NCBI GenBank assembly: GCA_963781495.1
Contig: CAWAFX010000002.1
Span: 806,001 to 870,000 of the forward strand
Source of the DNA: Mayfieldus sp963781495
GTDB taxonomy: Bacteria > Actinomycetota > Thermoleophilia > Solirubrobacterales > 70-9
Reading direction: 5' to 3'
Length of the DNA stretch: 64,000 bases
Part shown: positions 39,632-47,922 of the stretch, piece after piece
Numbering within the stretch: position 1 is the stretch's first letter
Layout of the letters: each line of letters starts with the position of its first letter
Program-made: the position numbers and the translations under genes
Notes under the pieces: model-generated
Told to the model about the DNA's origin: nothing
What the model saw: only the letters and a program-made list of their open reading frames with translations
The model's database searches: none

Positions 39632-40441
39632 TCAGCTCCCGGCCGCGTTCTCGACCCGCAGGATCTCGGCCAGCGCGGCGACCCCGACCTCGAGCTGCTG
39701 CGGGGTCGGCTCGCGGGTCGCGATCAGGCGCTGGATCTCGTGTCCCGGCGTGTGGAAGGCGCGGGCCAGCGCCGTGTCGGCGTGGCGGTCACTCCAGGCG
39801 AACATCTCGACCGCGATCCCGGCCCCGCCGAGGCCGACGCCGGCGCGGGCGATTGGGCCGGGCTTGTCGACCAGCCGCTCCAGCAGGACCGTGCCGCCGG
39901 CCGAGAGGACGACCATCGGGGCGATCAGGTTCGAACCACAGCGGCGATGCTCCTTCGGGGTCCCGGCCGGGTCGTCGCTTCCCTGCTCATAGGCACCGAT
40001 CGCCTTGTGCTCGACGCCGTGGTAGGCGGCGAGGTCGTGGTCGCGAAGCGCGACCATCGCGGGTATTACGCCGATCGCCTGCAGGATTCCCTCCCGCAGC
40101 GCGGTGGCCGGCAGGCGGCGGCGCATTATCGAGCTGGCGGCGAGGGTGGCGACGATCGCGGCGATCACCTTGCGGTCCTCGAACGGCAGCCGGGCGGCCG
40201 GCAGCCGGCGGCGCACCAGCGGCACCACCGCCATCGCCTCGGCGAGCCTGACCGGGCCCCGCAGCAGCGGCACCTTGCCGGTCAGCCGCGGCGCCAGGGT
40301 CGGCTTCGTCTCCGAGGCGACCTCGATCGCGCCCTCGGGGTTGCGCACCGCCGCAGCCCAGTGGGTCGGGCCGTGGATCAGCAGGCCGTTGCGCAGCGCC
40401 ATGCCGCCGAGGCGGATCGGCTCGCGCTGCTCCTCAGCCAC
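39632..40441 (-). CDS. DUF1385-family membrane protein (YqhQ-like)
   Basis: A 269-residue protein with the conserved 'GGMALRNGLLIHGPTHWA', 'YHGVEHKAIGAYE' and 'RRCGSNLIAPMVVLS' blocks. Several hydrophobic stretches point to membrane insertion. In Bacillus YqhQ and other DUF1385 proteins the His/Cys/Glu pattern (HxxEHK...C) suggests metal binding; function is unknown. The family often neighbours rpmE/prfA in Thermoleophilia and Firmicutes; here it follows an M20 hydrolase with an 8-base overlap and is followed by a helical protein. Confidence 0.88.
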   Translation of the reverse strand: MAEEQREPIRLGGMALRNGLLIHGPTHWAAAVRNPEGAIEVASETKPTLAPRLTGKVPLLRGPVRLAEAMAVVPLVRRRLPAARLPFEDRKVIAAIVATLAASSIMRRRLPATALREGILQAIGVIPAMVALRDHDLAAYHGVEHKAIGAYEQGSDDPAGTPKEHRRCGSNLIAPMVVLSAGGTVLLERLVDKPGPIARAGVGLGGAGIAVEMFAWSDRHADTALARAFHTPGHEIQRLIATREPTPQQLEVGVAALAEILRVENAAGS

Positions 40442-41762
40442 CGAGAAGCCTCCGCGGAAGGTCGTGGAAGAAGCTCGCCATCAGCTCGACGTCGGCGACC
40501 GCGACGCGCTCGTCGGCGCCGTGGACGAGGGGGACGGCCTCGGCGAAGCTCATCGCCCGCTGGGGGCAGAAGCCGAAGACGGTCGCACCGAAGGCCTTGC
40601 GAAACCAGTGGCTGTCGCTGAACCCGGGCATCACCAGCGGCAGCACCGTGGCGTCGGGCTCGATCTCCGCCACCCAGCCCTCGACCGCCTCGGCAAGCGG
40701 GCCGTCGAAGTCGGAGCGGTTTCCGACCACGGTCTCGATGAAATCGACCTCGTAGTCGCCCTCGCCGACGACCGATGCGATGCGCTCGCGGACCAGGTCC
40801 TCGCCGAGGCCGGGCGGCACCCGGCAGTCGACCAGGATCTCGGCGCGGGCAGGGACGACGTTCTCTTTCTCCGAGGCGCTGGCCTTGGTCGGGGTCAGGG
40901 TGACGCCGAGCATCGGCTCGCCGAGCAGCACCGCGAGCAGTGGATCGTCGGCGCGGACCCGCTCGACGGCGGCGTCGAGGTCGGCCGGCTTTTCGCCCAG
41001 CAGCCGCTCGAGGAAGAGCTCGGTGTCCGCGGTCGTCTCGCGCGGGGGCTGGTTGCGCAGCCGCTCCAGCAGCGGCGCCAGCTTCAGCAGGGCGTTGTCG
41101 CCGACGCCCGGCAGCGAGGCGTGGCCGGCGACGCCGTGGGTGCGGAGGTTGAAGCGAAAGACGCCCTTCTCCCCCACCGCGAGGGTGTAGAAGCGCTTGC
41201 CCTCGAAGTCGATCGCCAGCCCGGCTCCTTCGTTGACCACGTAATCGCAACGGACCTTCTCGGCCTGTTCTGTGCACAGCCACTGGGCGCCGGCGTGGGC
41301 GCCGGTCTCCTCGTCGGCCGAGACGACCAGCAGCAGGTCGCCGCGGGCGGGCCGCCAGCCGTCGCGGGCAAGGCGCAGGCAGGCTGCGGTCTCGGTCGCC
41401 ACCTGGTCCTTCATGTCGAGTGCGCCGCGGCCCCAGACGTAGTCGTCGTGCAGGTCGCCGCCCCAGGGGTCGCGGCTCCAGTCGCCGGGGTCGGCGGGGA
41501 CCGTATCGACGTGGGAGATCATCGCCAGCGTCGGGCCCTCCGACTCGCCGCGCAGCCGGGCGACGAGGTTGGTCCGGCCCTCGTCGCGGGCCAGCAGATC
41601 GCACTCCCAGCCGGCCTCGCTGAGCATGTCGCGCAGGAAGACCTGCGCCTGCTCCTCGTTGCCGGGCGGGTTGACGGTGTTGAAGCGGATCAGCTGCTGG
41701 AGCAACTCGACCGCTTCGTTGCCGAGCCCCTCGGGAGCCGGTATCTGGGCCGTTCTCTCCAT
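40434..41762 (-). CDS. M20-family metallohydrolase (peptidase/deacylase)
   Basis: A 442-residue di-zinc hydrolase: 'LIRFNTVNPPGNE', 'LAMISHVDTVPADPGDWSRD' (His and Asp), 'VWGRGALDMKDQVA' (bridging Asp), 'VVSADEETGAHAGAQWL' (catalytic Glu and metal Glu), a dimerisation domain around 'NLRTHGVAGHASLPGVGDNA' and a final 'MPGFSDSHWFRKAFGATV' with the last His. It is related to ArgE/DapE/CPG2 and succinyl-diaminopimelate desuccinylase; substrate not determinable. First gene of the operon, with TAAGGT 6 bases before the ATG, and divergent from rarA. Confidence 0.9.
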   Translation of the reverse strand: MERTAQIPAPEGLGNEAVELLQQLIRFNTVNPPGNEEQAQVFLRDMLSEAGWECDLLARDEGRTNLVARLRGESEGPTLAMISHVDTVPADPGDWSRDPWGGDLHDDYVWGRGALDMKDQVATETAACLRLARDGWRPARGDLLLVVSADEETGAHAGAQWLCTEQAEKVRCDYVVNEGAGLAIDFEGKRFYTLAVGEKGVFRFNLRTHGVAGHASLPGVGDNALLKLAPLLERLRNQPPRETTADTELFLERLLGEKPADLDAAVERVRADDPLLAVLLGEPMLGVTLTPTKASASEKENVVPARAEILVDCRVPPGLGEDLVRERIASVVGEGDYEVDFIETVVGNRSDFDGPLAEAVEGWVAEIEPDATVLPLVMPGFSDSHWFRKAFGATVFGFCPQRAMSFAEAVPLVHGADERVAVADVELMASFFHDLPRRLLGG

Positions 41763-41768
41763 TCGGCC

Positions 41769-41774
41769 ACCTTA
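41769..41774 (-). promoter_or_regulatory. -10 element TAAGGT, leaderless start at 41762
   Basis: TAAGGT (minus strand) ends 6 bases before the M20 hydrolase ATG, in a 42-base divergent gap shared with rarA. Confidence 0.5.
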
Positions 41775-41804
41775 GCTGGGCGCCTCTTCATACTCAGACG
41801 AGCG

Positions 41805-43139
41805 ATGGAAGAGCGCCTGTTCGAGACCGATGAGCGCGCCGAGCGCCGCACCAGCGTCCCGCTCGAGGAGGCACCGCTGGCGGTGCGGATGCGCCCGCGC
41901 GACCTCGACGAGCTGGTCGGGCAGGAGCATCTGCTGGGCGAGGGATCGGCGCTGCGGACCGCGCTCGAGTCCGGGCACCCGCACAGCGCGATCCTCTACG
42001 GGCCCCCCGGCAGCGGCAAGACGACCCTGGCGCGGATCGCCGCCAATCGCACCGCCGCCGCCTTCGAGGAGGAGTCGGCGGTCAACGCCGGCCGGGCCGA
42101 GATCCGGGCGGTGATCGGGCGCGCCGAGGAGCGGCGGCGCGCCTCTGACAAGGCGACGGTGCTTTTCCTGGACGAGATCCATCGCTTCAACAAGGCCCAG
42201 CAGGACGCACTGCTGCCGGCGGTCGAGGAGGGGCTGCTGACGCTGATCGGAGCGACGACCGAGAACCCCTACTTCGAGGTCAACTCGGCGCTTCTGTCGC
42301 GGGCCCAGATCTACGAGCTGCGGCCGCTCGACGCCGGCGACGTCGAGGCGCTGCTGCGACGGGCGCTGGAGGACGAGCGCGGGATCCCAGAGCACCCGCC
42401 GATCGACGACGCCGCCCTGCGGATGCTCGCCGAGCGCAGTGGCGGCGATGCCCGGGTCGCGCTGGCGGCGCTGGAGCGGGCAGTCGAGCGAGCCTCGCGC
42501 GGCGGCGGCTCGATCGACATCGAGGCAGCGCAGGACGCGCTGCAGCGCAAGGCGCTGGACTACGACCGCGAGGGCGACCGCCATTACGACTACATCTCGG
42601 CCTTCATCAAGGCGACCCGCGGCTCCGACCCCGACGCGGCGCTCTACTACCTGGCGGTGATGCTCGAGGGCGGCGAGGATCCGCGCTTCATCGCCCGCCG
42701 AATGGTGATCCTCGCCTCCGAGGACATCGGCAACGCCGACCCCCAGGCGCTGCTGGTCGCGACCGCCGCCGGCCAGGCCGTTGACCGGGTCGGGCTGCCG
42801 GAGTGCACCCTCAACCTCGCCCAGGCCGCGACCTACCTCGCGCTGGCGCCGAAGTCCAACGCCTCGACGACGGCGATCGGGGCGGCGATCGCCGAGGTCC
42901 GCGAGCACGGCGCCAAGCCGCCGCCCGACTATCTGCGCGATGCCCACTATCCGGGCGCCCGGAAGCTCGGGCGCGGGGAGGGTTACGTCTATCCCCACGA
43001 CGAGCCGGGCGGACTCGCCGGCCAGCCGCTGCTGCCGGAGGAGTTGCGCGAGCACAGCTTCTACGAGCCTGTCGATCGCGGCTTCGAAGCCGAGCTGCGG
43101 CGGCGCCTGGAGGCGATCCGCAAGCGGATCTCCCAGTAG
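41805..43139 (+). CDS. rarA: Replication-associated recombination protein A (RarA/MgsA)
   Basis: A 444-residue AAA+ ATPase. N-terminal 'PLAVRMRPRDLDELVGQEHL', Walker A 'GPPGSGKTTLAR' (residues 66-73), Walker B 'VLFLDEIHRFNKAQQDALLP', sensor 1 'LIGATTENPYFEVNSALLSR' (arginine finger at the end), and the RarA-specific C-terminus 'RHYDYISAFIKATRGSDPDA', 'VILASEDIGNADPQALLVA', 'YPHDEPGG'. It acts at stalled replication forks and single-stranded gaps. It is transcribed alone; the ATG has no ribosome site. Confidence 0.95.
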   Translation: MEERLFETDERAERRTSVPLEEAPLAVRMRPRDLDELVGQEHLLGEGSALRTALESGHPHSAILYGPPGSGKTTLARIAANRTAAAFEEESAVNAGRAEIRAVIGRAEERRRASDKATVLFLDEIHRFNKAQQDALLPAVEEGLLTLIGATTENPYFEVNSALLSRAQIYELRPLDAGDVEALLRRALEDERGIPEHPPIDDAALRMLAERSGGDARVALAALERAVERASRGGGSIDIEAAQDALQRKALDYDREGDRHYDYISAFIKATRGSDPDAALYYLAVMLEGGEDPRFIARRMVILASEDIGNADPQALLVATAAGQAVDRVGLPECTLNLAQAATYLALAPKSNASTTAIGAAIAEVREHGAKPPPDYLRDAHYPGARKLGRGEGYVYPHDEPGGLAGQPLLPEELREHSFYEPVDRGFEAELRRRLEAIRKRISQ

Positions 43140-43304
43140 CGGCCGATCAGTCACCCGCAACTCCCTGCCTGAGCGCGTGTTTTTTGAATCGCTCTCATCA
43201 AGCAGGGCCAGGGAGGTTGATGCAGCGCGGCCGTGAGTCCCGGACTGGGGGGACTCCGGTCGCCCGCACGTAGACTGCGGCCGAACCCGATCTGAGGAGT
43301 GCAG

Positions 43305-44927
43305 ATGGAATCGGCCACCGCCACGACGACCGAGACGAGCAGCCGCCAGAGCAAGCAGCTGGAGTCCTTCAACCCCGCCAGCGGGGAGCTGGTCGGCTCG
43401 GTGGAGACGATCACCCCGGCCAAGGTGCAGGCAGTGGTCGACGACGTCGCCCGCGTGCAGCCGGCCTGGGCCGAGCTGACCCTCGAGGACCGCGCCGGCT
43501 ACATGCGCCGGGCCGCCGACGTGATCCTCGACGAGATCGACGAGATCGCCGAACTGCTCTCCAGCGAGCAGGGAAAGCCGCGGGCCGAGTCCTACACGAT
43601 GGAGCTGCTGCCGACGATCGACCTCCTGCACTGGTGCGCCGACAACGGACCGAAGATCCTCGCCGACGAGAAGATCAAGAACGCCCAGCTCTTCCTGCTC
43701 TCCAAGCGCAGCCACTTCTCCTATGAGCCGATCGGCGTCGTCGGCGTTATCGCGCCCTGGAACTACCCCTGGTCGATCCCCTTCGGCGAGGTCGCCATCG
43801 CCCTGACGGCCGGAAACGGCGTCGTGCTGAAGCCGGCCAGCCTGACGCCGCTGCTCGGGGAGCGGATCCAGGCCGTGTTCGAGAAGGCCGGGCTTCCCGA
43901 GGGACTGGTGCAGACGGTGCACGGAGGCGGTCGGATCGGCGACGCGCTCGCCAAGTCCTCGGCCGGAAAGATCTTCTTCACAGGCTCGGTCGAGGTCGGC
44001 CGCAAGGTAGGCGAGGTCTGCGCCCGCAACATGAAGGGCTCGGTGCTGGAGCTCGGGGGCAAGGATCCGATGATCGTCTGCGCTGACGCCAAGCTCGACA
44101 ACGCGATTCCCGGCGCCGTCTGGGGCGGCTTCGCCAACGCCGGCCAGACCTGCTCGGGGATCGAGCGCGTCTACGTGCACCGCGACGTCGCCGAGCGCTT
44201 CACCACCGGCGTCGCCGAGAAGGCGAAGGCGCTGCGACTCGGCAACCCGCTCAACTGGGAGACCGAGATCGGCCCGATGACCTCCGAGGATCAGTACGAG
44301 CAGGTCATCGAGCTGGTCGAGGACGCGGTCCAGAACGGCGCCGAGCAGCTCTGCGGCGGCGCGACCGAGGTACCGGGCCTGCCGGGCAAGTACATCGCCC
44401 CGATCGTGCTGACCCGGGTCACGCACGAGATGCGGATCATGAATGAGGAGGTCTTCGGCCCGGTGCTGCCGATCGTCGTCGTCGATTCAGACGATCAGGC
44501 GGTCGAGTTGGCCAACGACTCCGAGTTCGGGCTCGGGGCCTCGGTCTGGACCAGCAACCGCCAGAAGGGGGAGCGGATGGCGCGGCGGATCGAGTCGGGG
44601 ATGGTCTGGATCAACGACCACTCCTACAGTCACGGTGCCTGCCAGTGCTCATGGGGCGGGGTCAAGAACTCCGGCCTCGGGCGCTCGCACTCGAAGTTCG
44701 GCTTCTACGAGTGCGTGAACATCAAGCTGAATGCGTGGGAGCCGGGCCTGGCGCGTGACTTCTGGTGGCACCCGTACGACGAGACGCTGGGCGAGGCGGT
44801 GCGCTCCTCGGCGCGGCTGATCTACGGCCACGGCCGCAACGGCCACCGGCTCGCGGCGCTGAAGGAGGGCCTGACGCCGCTGATGAAGGTCGGGGCGCGG
44901 ACGCTGCGGCGCAACGGCAACTCCTAG
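43305..44927 (+). CDS. Aldehyde dehydrogenase, C-terminally extended
   Basis: A 540-residue ALDH with N153 ('APWNYPW'), E249 ('LELGGKDP') and C283 ('NAGQTCSGIER'). The N-terminal 20 residues are Ser/Thr-rich. The C-terminal segment after 'GVKNSGLGRSHSKFGFYECV' continues with 'KLNAWEPGLARDFWWHPYDE' and a basic tail ending 'VGARTLRRNGNS', about 60 residues beyond the standard end, as in bacterial fatty-aldehyde dehydrogenase-like members. GAGGAG at 43294-43299 precedes ATG 43305. The substrate is unknown; medium or long-chain aldehydes are possible. The 165 bases upstream hold a T7 run (43180s) and no recognisable gene. Confidence 0.9.
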   Translation: MESATATTTETSSRQSKQLESFNPASGELVGSVETITPAKVQAVVDDVARVQPAWAELTLEDRAGYMRRAADVILDEIDEIAELLSSEQGKPRAESYTMELLPTIDLLHWCADNGPKILADEKIKNAQLFLLSKRSHFSYEPIGVVGVIAPWNYPWSIPFGEVAIALTAGNGVVLKPASLTPLLGERIQAVFEKAGLPEGLVQTVHGGGRIGDALAKSSAGKIFFTGSVEVGRKVGEVCARNMKGSVLELGGKDPMIVCADAKLDNAIPGAVWGGFANAGQTCSGIERVYVHRDVAERFTTGVAEKAKALRLGNPLNWETEIGPMTSEDQYEQVIELVEDAVQNGAEQLCGGATEVPGLPGKYIAPIVLTRVTHEMRIMNEEVFGPVLPIVVVDSDDQAVELANDSEFGLGASVWTSNRQKGERMARRIESGMVWINDHSYSHGACQCSWGGVKNSGLGRSHSKFGFYECVNIKLNAWEPGLARDFWWHPYDETLGEAVRSSARLIYGHGRNGHRLAALKEGLTPLMKVGARTLRRNGNS

Positions 44928-44954
44928 CCGACAGTAATCAGTGGCGAGAAATCC

Positions 44955-44967
44955 ACCGCGAGGCGGT
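44955..44967. terminator. Small hairpin between convergent genes
   Basis: ACCGC-GAG-GCGGT (44955-44967) followed by TTTA lies in the 69-base gap between the aldehyde dehydrogenase and GrpB-like gene ends. A weak terminator at best. Confidence 0.3.
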
Positions 44968-44996
44968 TTAGTCGCGCTACCCGCGAGGAAAGCGCC

Positions 44997-45506
44997 TCAC
45001 CCCGAGACGATGGGGCTCCCGCCGCCGATGCCTCCGCCCAGCTCGGCTTCGATGAAACGCGCCTTTGCCGCGATGTACTCGTCTGGTTCGGCGCCGGTCT
45101 GGCCGCGCTTGAAGGCGTTGAAGCGCTGCCGCAGTTCCGGGTCGCCGCGCAGGCGGTCGCGCCACTCGGTGAACAGCTTCTCGTCGCGGCTTCCGAGGAC
45201 CACGAGCTGGACCCCGACCGGAACTGCACCAGACGGCAGCTGCTCGAAGCTGGCGAACCGCGGGCTCCAGTTCCCGGGCTGGTTGACCGCGTAGCGCCGG
45301 CGCAACGCCACGACCGCCGCTTCGAAGTCGCCGGGTGCGACGCTGACCATGAGGTCGAGGTCGCCCTTGGTCAGCGCGCCCGGGACCGCGGTCGCGCCGA
45401 TGTGCTCGATCCGGGCACCAGGAAGCAGCGGCGAGATCGCCTCGCGATGCTCCTCGAAGGCGGCGGCGACCGCCTCGCGGTTCTCCTCTTCGGGTCGAAA
45501 CTGCAC
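44997..45506 (-). CDS. GrpB-family (UPF0157) nucleotidyltransferase-fold protein
   Basis: A 169-residue protein: 'GARIEHIGATAVPGALTKGD', 'DLDLMVSVAP' (two acidic residues of the nucleotidyltransferase fold), 'VQLVVLGSRDEKLFTEWRDR' and 'YIAAKARFIE'. These are the GrpB/UPF0157 blocks; 'IGATAVPG' corresponds to the common 'iGSTAVPGL'. Biochemical role unknown. The GTG at 45506 has TAGCGT 8 bases upstream. It is divergent from ccmA across a 44-base gap. Confidence 0.88.
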   Translation of the reverse strand: MQFRPEEENREAVAAAFEEHREAISPLLPGARIEHIGATAVPGALTKGDLDLMVSVAPGDFEAAVVALRRRYAVNQPGNWSPRFASFEQLPSGAVPVGVQLVVLGSRDEKLFTEWRDRLRGDPELRQRFNAFKRGQTGAEPDEYIAAKARFIEAELGGGIGGGSPIVSG

Positions 45507-45514
45507 GGATAGGG

Positions 45515-45520
45515 ACGCTA
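45515..45520 (-). promoter_or_regulatory. -10 element TAGCGT, near-leaderless start at 45506
   Basis: TAGCGT (minus strand) ends 8 bases before the GrpB-like GTG. Confidence 0.4.
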
Positions 45521-45538
45521 GTCGCAGCCACCAGGCGC

Positions 45539-45544
45539 GACAAT
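45539..45544 (+). promoter_or_regulatory. -10 element GACAAT, leaderless start of the ccm-hem operon
   Basis: GACAAT ends 6 bases before the ccmA ATG at 45551. It would drive the entire ccmABCD-hemA-hemC-cobA/hemD series, as no other gap in the series is large enough for an obvious promoter except 46927-46963. Confidence 0.4.
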
Positions 45545-45550
45545 CTCCCC

Positions 45551-46249
45551 ATGAGCACCGCGATCGAGCTGCGCGGCCTGCGCCGCGACTTCGGCGAGCG
45601 GGCGGCGCTGGCCGGAGTCAGCCTCGAGCTCGAGGCGCATCAGACCCTGCTGGTCCTGGGGCCGAACGGGGCCGGCAAGACGACCCTGTTGCGCGTCCTG
45701 GCGACGCTTCTGCGCCCGAGCGGGGGCGGGGCGCAGGTGCTCGGCTGCTCGCTGCCCGACGAGGCCTACAAGCTGCGAGGACGGGTCGGCTACCTCGGCC
45801 ACGAGCCGCTGCTCTACCGCGACCTCTCCGGGCGCGAGAACCTGCGCTTCAACGCCAGCCTGCACGGGATCGGCGCCGAGGCGGCCGAGGAGCGGATCGA
45901 CGTCCTGCTGGAGTCGATCGGCATGGAGCAGCGCGCCAACGAGCGCGTCGACGGGCTCTCGGCCGGGATGCGGCAGCGGCTGGCGATCGCCCGCTGCGTC
46001 CTGCACGACCCCGAGCTGCTGCTGCTCGACGAGCCCGACTCCCACCTCGACGCCGAGGGGCGCGAGCTGGCCCGGGAGCTGATCGGCCGCGGCCGCACCC
46101 GGGTCCTGGTCAGCCACGATCCCGAGCGGGCGCTGCCCGAATCCGACCGCGTCCTGGTCCTCGAGGGGGGCGGCCGGGTCGCCCACTTCGGCGCCGCCTC
46201 CTCGCTCGACCCGGAGCAGGCCCGCCGGCTTGCGGGGGCGGCGGCATGA
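45551..46249 (+). CDS. ccmA: Haem exporter ATP-binding protein CcmA
   Basis: A 232-residue ABC ATPase: Walker A 'GPNGAGKTTLLRVL' (residues 37-45), 'GYLGHEPLLYRDLSGRENL' (Q-loop replaced by H, a feature of CcmA), signature 'LSAGMRQRLAIARCVLHDPE', Walker B 'LLLLDEPDSHLD' and the switch His 'VLVSHDPERAL'. In System I cytochrome c maturation, CcmA with CcmB, C and D drives release of holo-CcmE. Its stop overlaps the ccmB start by 4 bases. Position beside ccmB and ccmC makes the assignment firm. Confidence 0.92.
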   Translation: MSTAIELRGLRRDFGERAALAGVSLELEAHQTLLVLGPNGAGKTTLLRVLATLLRPSGGGAQVLGCSLPDEAYKLRGRVGYLGHEPLLYRDLSGRENLRFNASLHGIGAEAAEERIDVLLESIGMEQRANERVDGLSAGMRQRLAIARCVLHDPELLLLDEPDSHLDAEGRELARELIGRGRTRVLVSHDPERALPESDRVLVLEGGGRVAHFGAASSLDPEQARRLAGAAA

Positions 46250-46926
46250 CCCCCTGGCGCGACGCCTTCGCGGCGATCCTGGTCAAGGACCTGCGCTCGG
46301 AGCTGCGGACCCTGCGCTCGCTGCCGGCGATGGTCCTGTTCGCCGTCACGACCTTCGTCATCTTCCACTTCGGCCTCGACCGCTCCAGCCTCTCGGGCAG
46401 CCTCGCCGGCGGGGTGCTGTGGGCGACGCTGCTTTTCGCCGCCGTGCTGGGGATCAACCGCCTCTTCGTCGCCGAGCGCGACGAGGGCGGCTTCGAGGCG
46501 ATCCGCCTCGCCCCGATCGACCGCACCGCGCTTCTGGCGGCCAAGTCGGCGGCGCTGCTGGTCTACCTCCTGGTCCTGGAGCTGATCACGGTGCCGGTCT
46601 TCGCCCTCTTCTTCCTCGACTCGGCGGCGGCGCTGGGCCCGCTCTGCCTGGTCCTGCTGCTCGCAGATGTCGGACTCGCGGCGACCGGTGCACTGGTCTC
46701 CTCGATGGCGGTCAACTCTCGCGCCCGCGACCTGCTGGTCCCGCTGCTGCTGCTGCCGCTGGTCGTTCCGCTGATGATCGCCGCCACCGGCGCCTCGCAG
46801 CATCTGCTCGACGCGGGAGGACCCGGCTATGACCGCTACGGAAGCTGGCTGGCGGTGCTCGGTCTATACGATTTGGTCTTCCTGTTGATCGGATACGCGG
46901 TCTTCGACTTCCTGCTGGAGGACTGA
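46246..46926 (+). CDS. ccmB: Haem exporter permease CcmB
   Basis: A 226-residue membrane protein with six predicted helices: 'MVLFAVTTFVIFHFGL', 'GVLWATLLFAAVLGINRLF', 'ALLVYLLVLELITVPVFALF', 'LCLVLLLADVGLAATGALVS' and 'LVPLLLLPLVVPLMIAATGA'. The 'AERDEGGFEAIRLAPIDRTA' cytoplasmic loop is the CcmB signature region. It forms the ABC permease with CcmA. ATG 46246 overlaps the ccmA stop (ATGA). Followed after 37 bases by ccmC. Confidence 0.92.
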   Translation: MTPWRDAFAAILVKDLRSELRTLRSLPAMVLFAVTTFVIFHFGLDRSSLSGSLAGGVLWATLLFAAVLGINRLFVAERDEGGFEAIRLAPIDRTALLAAKSAALLVYLLVLELITVPVFALFFLDSAAALGPLCLVLLLADVGLAATGALVSSMAVNSRARDLLVPLLLLPLVVPLMIAATGASQHLLDAGGPGYDRYGSWLAVLGLYDLVFLLIGYAVFDFLLED

Positions 46927-46963
46927 GGCGGCGCCGCGGCCGCGGGCGCCGGATCAGACAGCG

Positions 46964-47698
46964 ATGTACGGCAAAGGACTTCGGGCACTCTCGATCGCGA
47001 CCGTGGCGATGATCGCCGTGGCGCTGTCGCTCGTCTTCTTCTACGCGCCGCTGGACGCCGACCAGGGCTTCATCCAGAAGATCTTCTACCTCCACGTCCC
47101 CCTGGCGATCACGGCTCTGGTCGGATTCGTGGTCGGCGGCTTCTGGGCGATCCGCCACCTCCAGACCGGCGACCCCCGCTACGACATGCGCTCCTACGTC
47201 TCGATCCACCTCTCGGTGATCTTCGGGGTCGCGGTGCTGCTGACCGGCTCGATCTGGGCCAAGGCGTCGTGGGGCCACTGGTGGGTCTGGGACGAGCCGA
47301 CCCTGGTCAGCTTTCTGATCGTCTTTCTGCTCTACGCGACCTACTACCCCTTCCGCTACGCGATCGAGGACCGCGACCGCCAGGCCCGCTACGCCTCGGT
47401 CTTCGCGATCACCGCGGGCGCCTTCGTGCCGCTCAACTTCCTCGCCGTGCGGATGGCGCAGAGCCTCGTGCACCCGCGTGTCTTCGCGGTCGCCAACGGC
47501 GGGCTGCCGGGCAAGATGTGGGTCACCTTCCTCGCCTCGATGGCGGCGATGGCGCTGCTCTGGATCACCCTGGTGAAGTTCGAGATGACAGCCAAGAACG
47601 CCTCCGGCCAGCTCTCGCGCCTGCGCCGCGCGCTGCAGGGCCGGCCGTCGCCGAGCAGCTCCCGGATCGCCCCCGGGGTGGTGACCGAAAGCCGCTGA
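46964..47698 (+). CDS. ccmC: Haem-handling protein CcmC
   Basis: A 244-residue membrane protein with the WWD haem-binding motif 'WGHWWVWDEP' and flanking His residues ('YLHVPLA', 'SIHLSVIFG'), six helices, and a basic cytoplasmic tail. The length and single WWD domain fit CcmC rather than the larger CcmF or CcsA, although CcsA-like function cannot be excluded without the partner genes. CcmC presents haem to the CcmE chaperone. CcmE, CcmF and CcmH are not in the window. Its stop overlaps the next start (TGATG). Confidence 0.9.
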   Translation: MYGKGLRALSIATVAMIAVALSLVFFYAPLDADQGFIQKIFYLHVPLAITALVGFVVGGFWAIRHLQTGDPRYDMRSYVSIHLSVIFGVAVLLTGSIWAKASWGHWWVWDEPTLVSFLIVFLLYATYYPFRYAIEDRDRQARYASVFAITAGAFVPLNFLAVRMAQSLVHPRVFAVANGGLPGKMWVTFLASMAAMALLWITLVKFEMTAKNASGQLSRLRRALQGRPSPSSSRIAPGVVTESR

Positions 47699-47922
47699 TG
47701 CTCCTGCTCGCCGAAGCCCCCGCGCTGCCGCTGCACGAAGCGGGCAAGTACGTCGCCGGGGCCTACATCGTCTTCGTGCTGCTGATCCTCATCTACGTCG
47801 CGATCATGGCGGCGAAGCTGCAGCGGATCGAACGCGAGCTGACCGAGCTCGCCCGCTTCGCCGAGCAGCGGGCCGATGCAAGCGCCGAGTCCGAACCGGA
47901 GCGGGAGCCCGCGAATGTCTGA
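47698..47922 (+). CDS. ccmD: CcmD-like small membrane protein
   Basis: A 74-residue protein: a short periplasmic head ('LLLAEAPALPLHEAGKYVAG'), one membrane helix ('AYIVFVLLILIYVAIMAAKL') and a charged coiled tail ('QRIERELTELARFAEQR'). Size, topology and position between ccmC and hemA match CcmD, which joins the CcmABC complex. Sequence similarity in this family is low, so context carries the call. It overlaps ccmC by one base and hemA by 8 bases. Confidence 0.8.
   Translation: MLLLAEAPALPLHEAGKYVAGAYIVFVLLILIYVAIMAAKLQRIERELTELARFAEQRADASAESEPEREPANV

Noticed and set aside
43140..43304. Possible small gene, riboswitch or tRNA upstream of the aldehyde dehydrogenase
   Set aside because: No open frame with a start signal, no cloverleaf and no recognised riboswitch core; only a T7 run and an imperfect long-loop inverted repeat.
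41772..44426. 884-residue minus-strand open frame opposite rarA and the aldehyde dehydrogenase
   Set aside because: It is antisense to two genes with intact catalytic motifs; long antisense frames are expected at this base composition.
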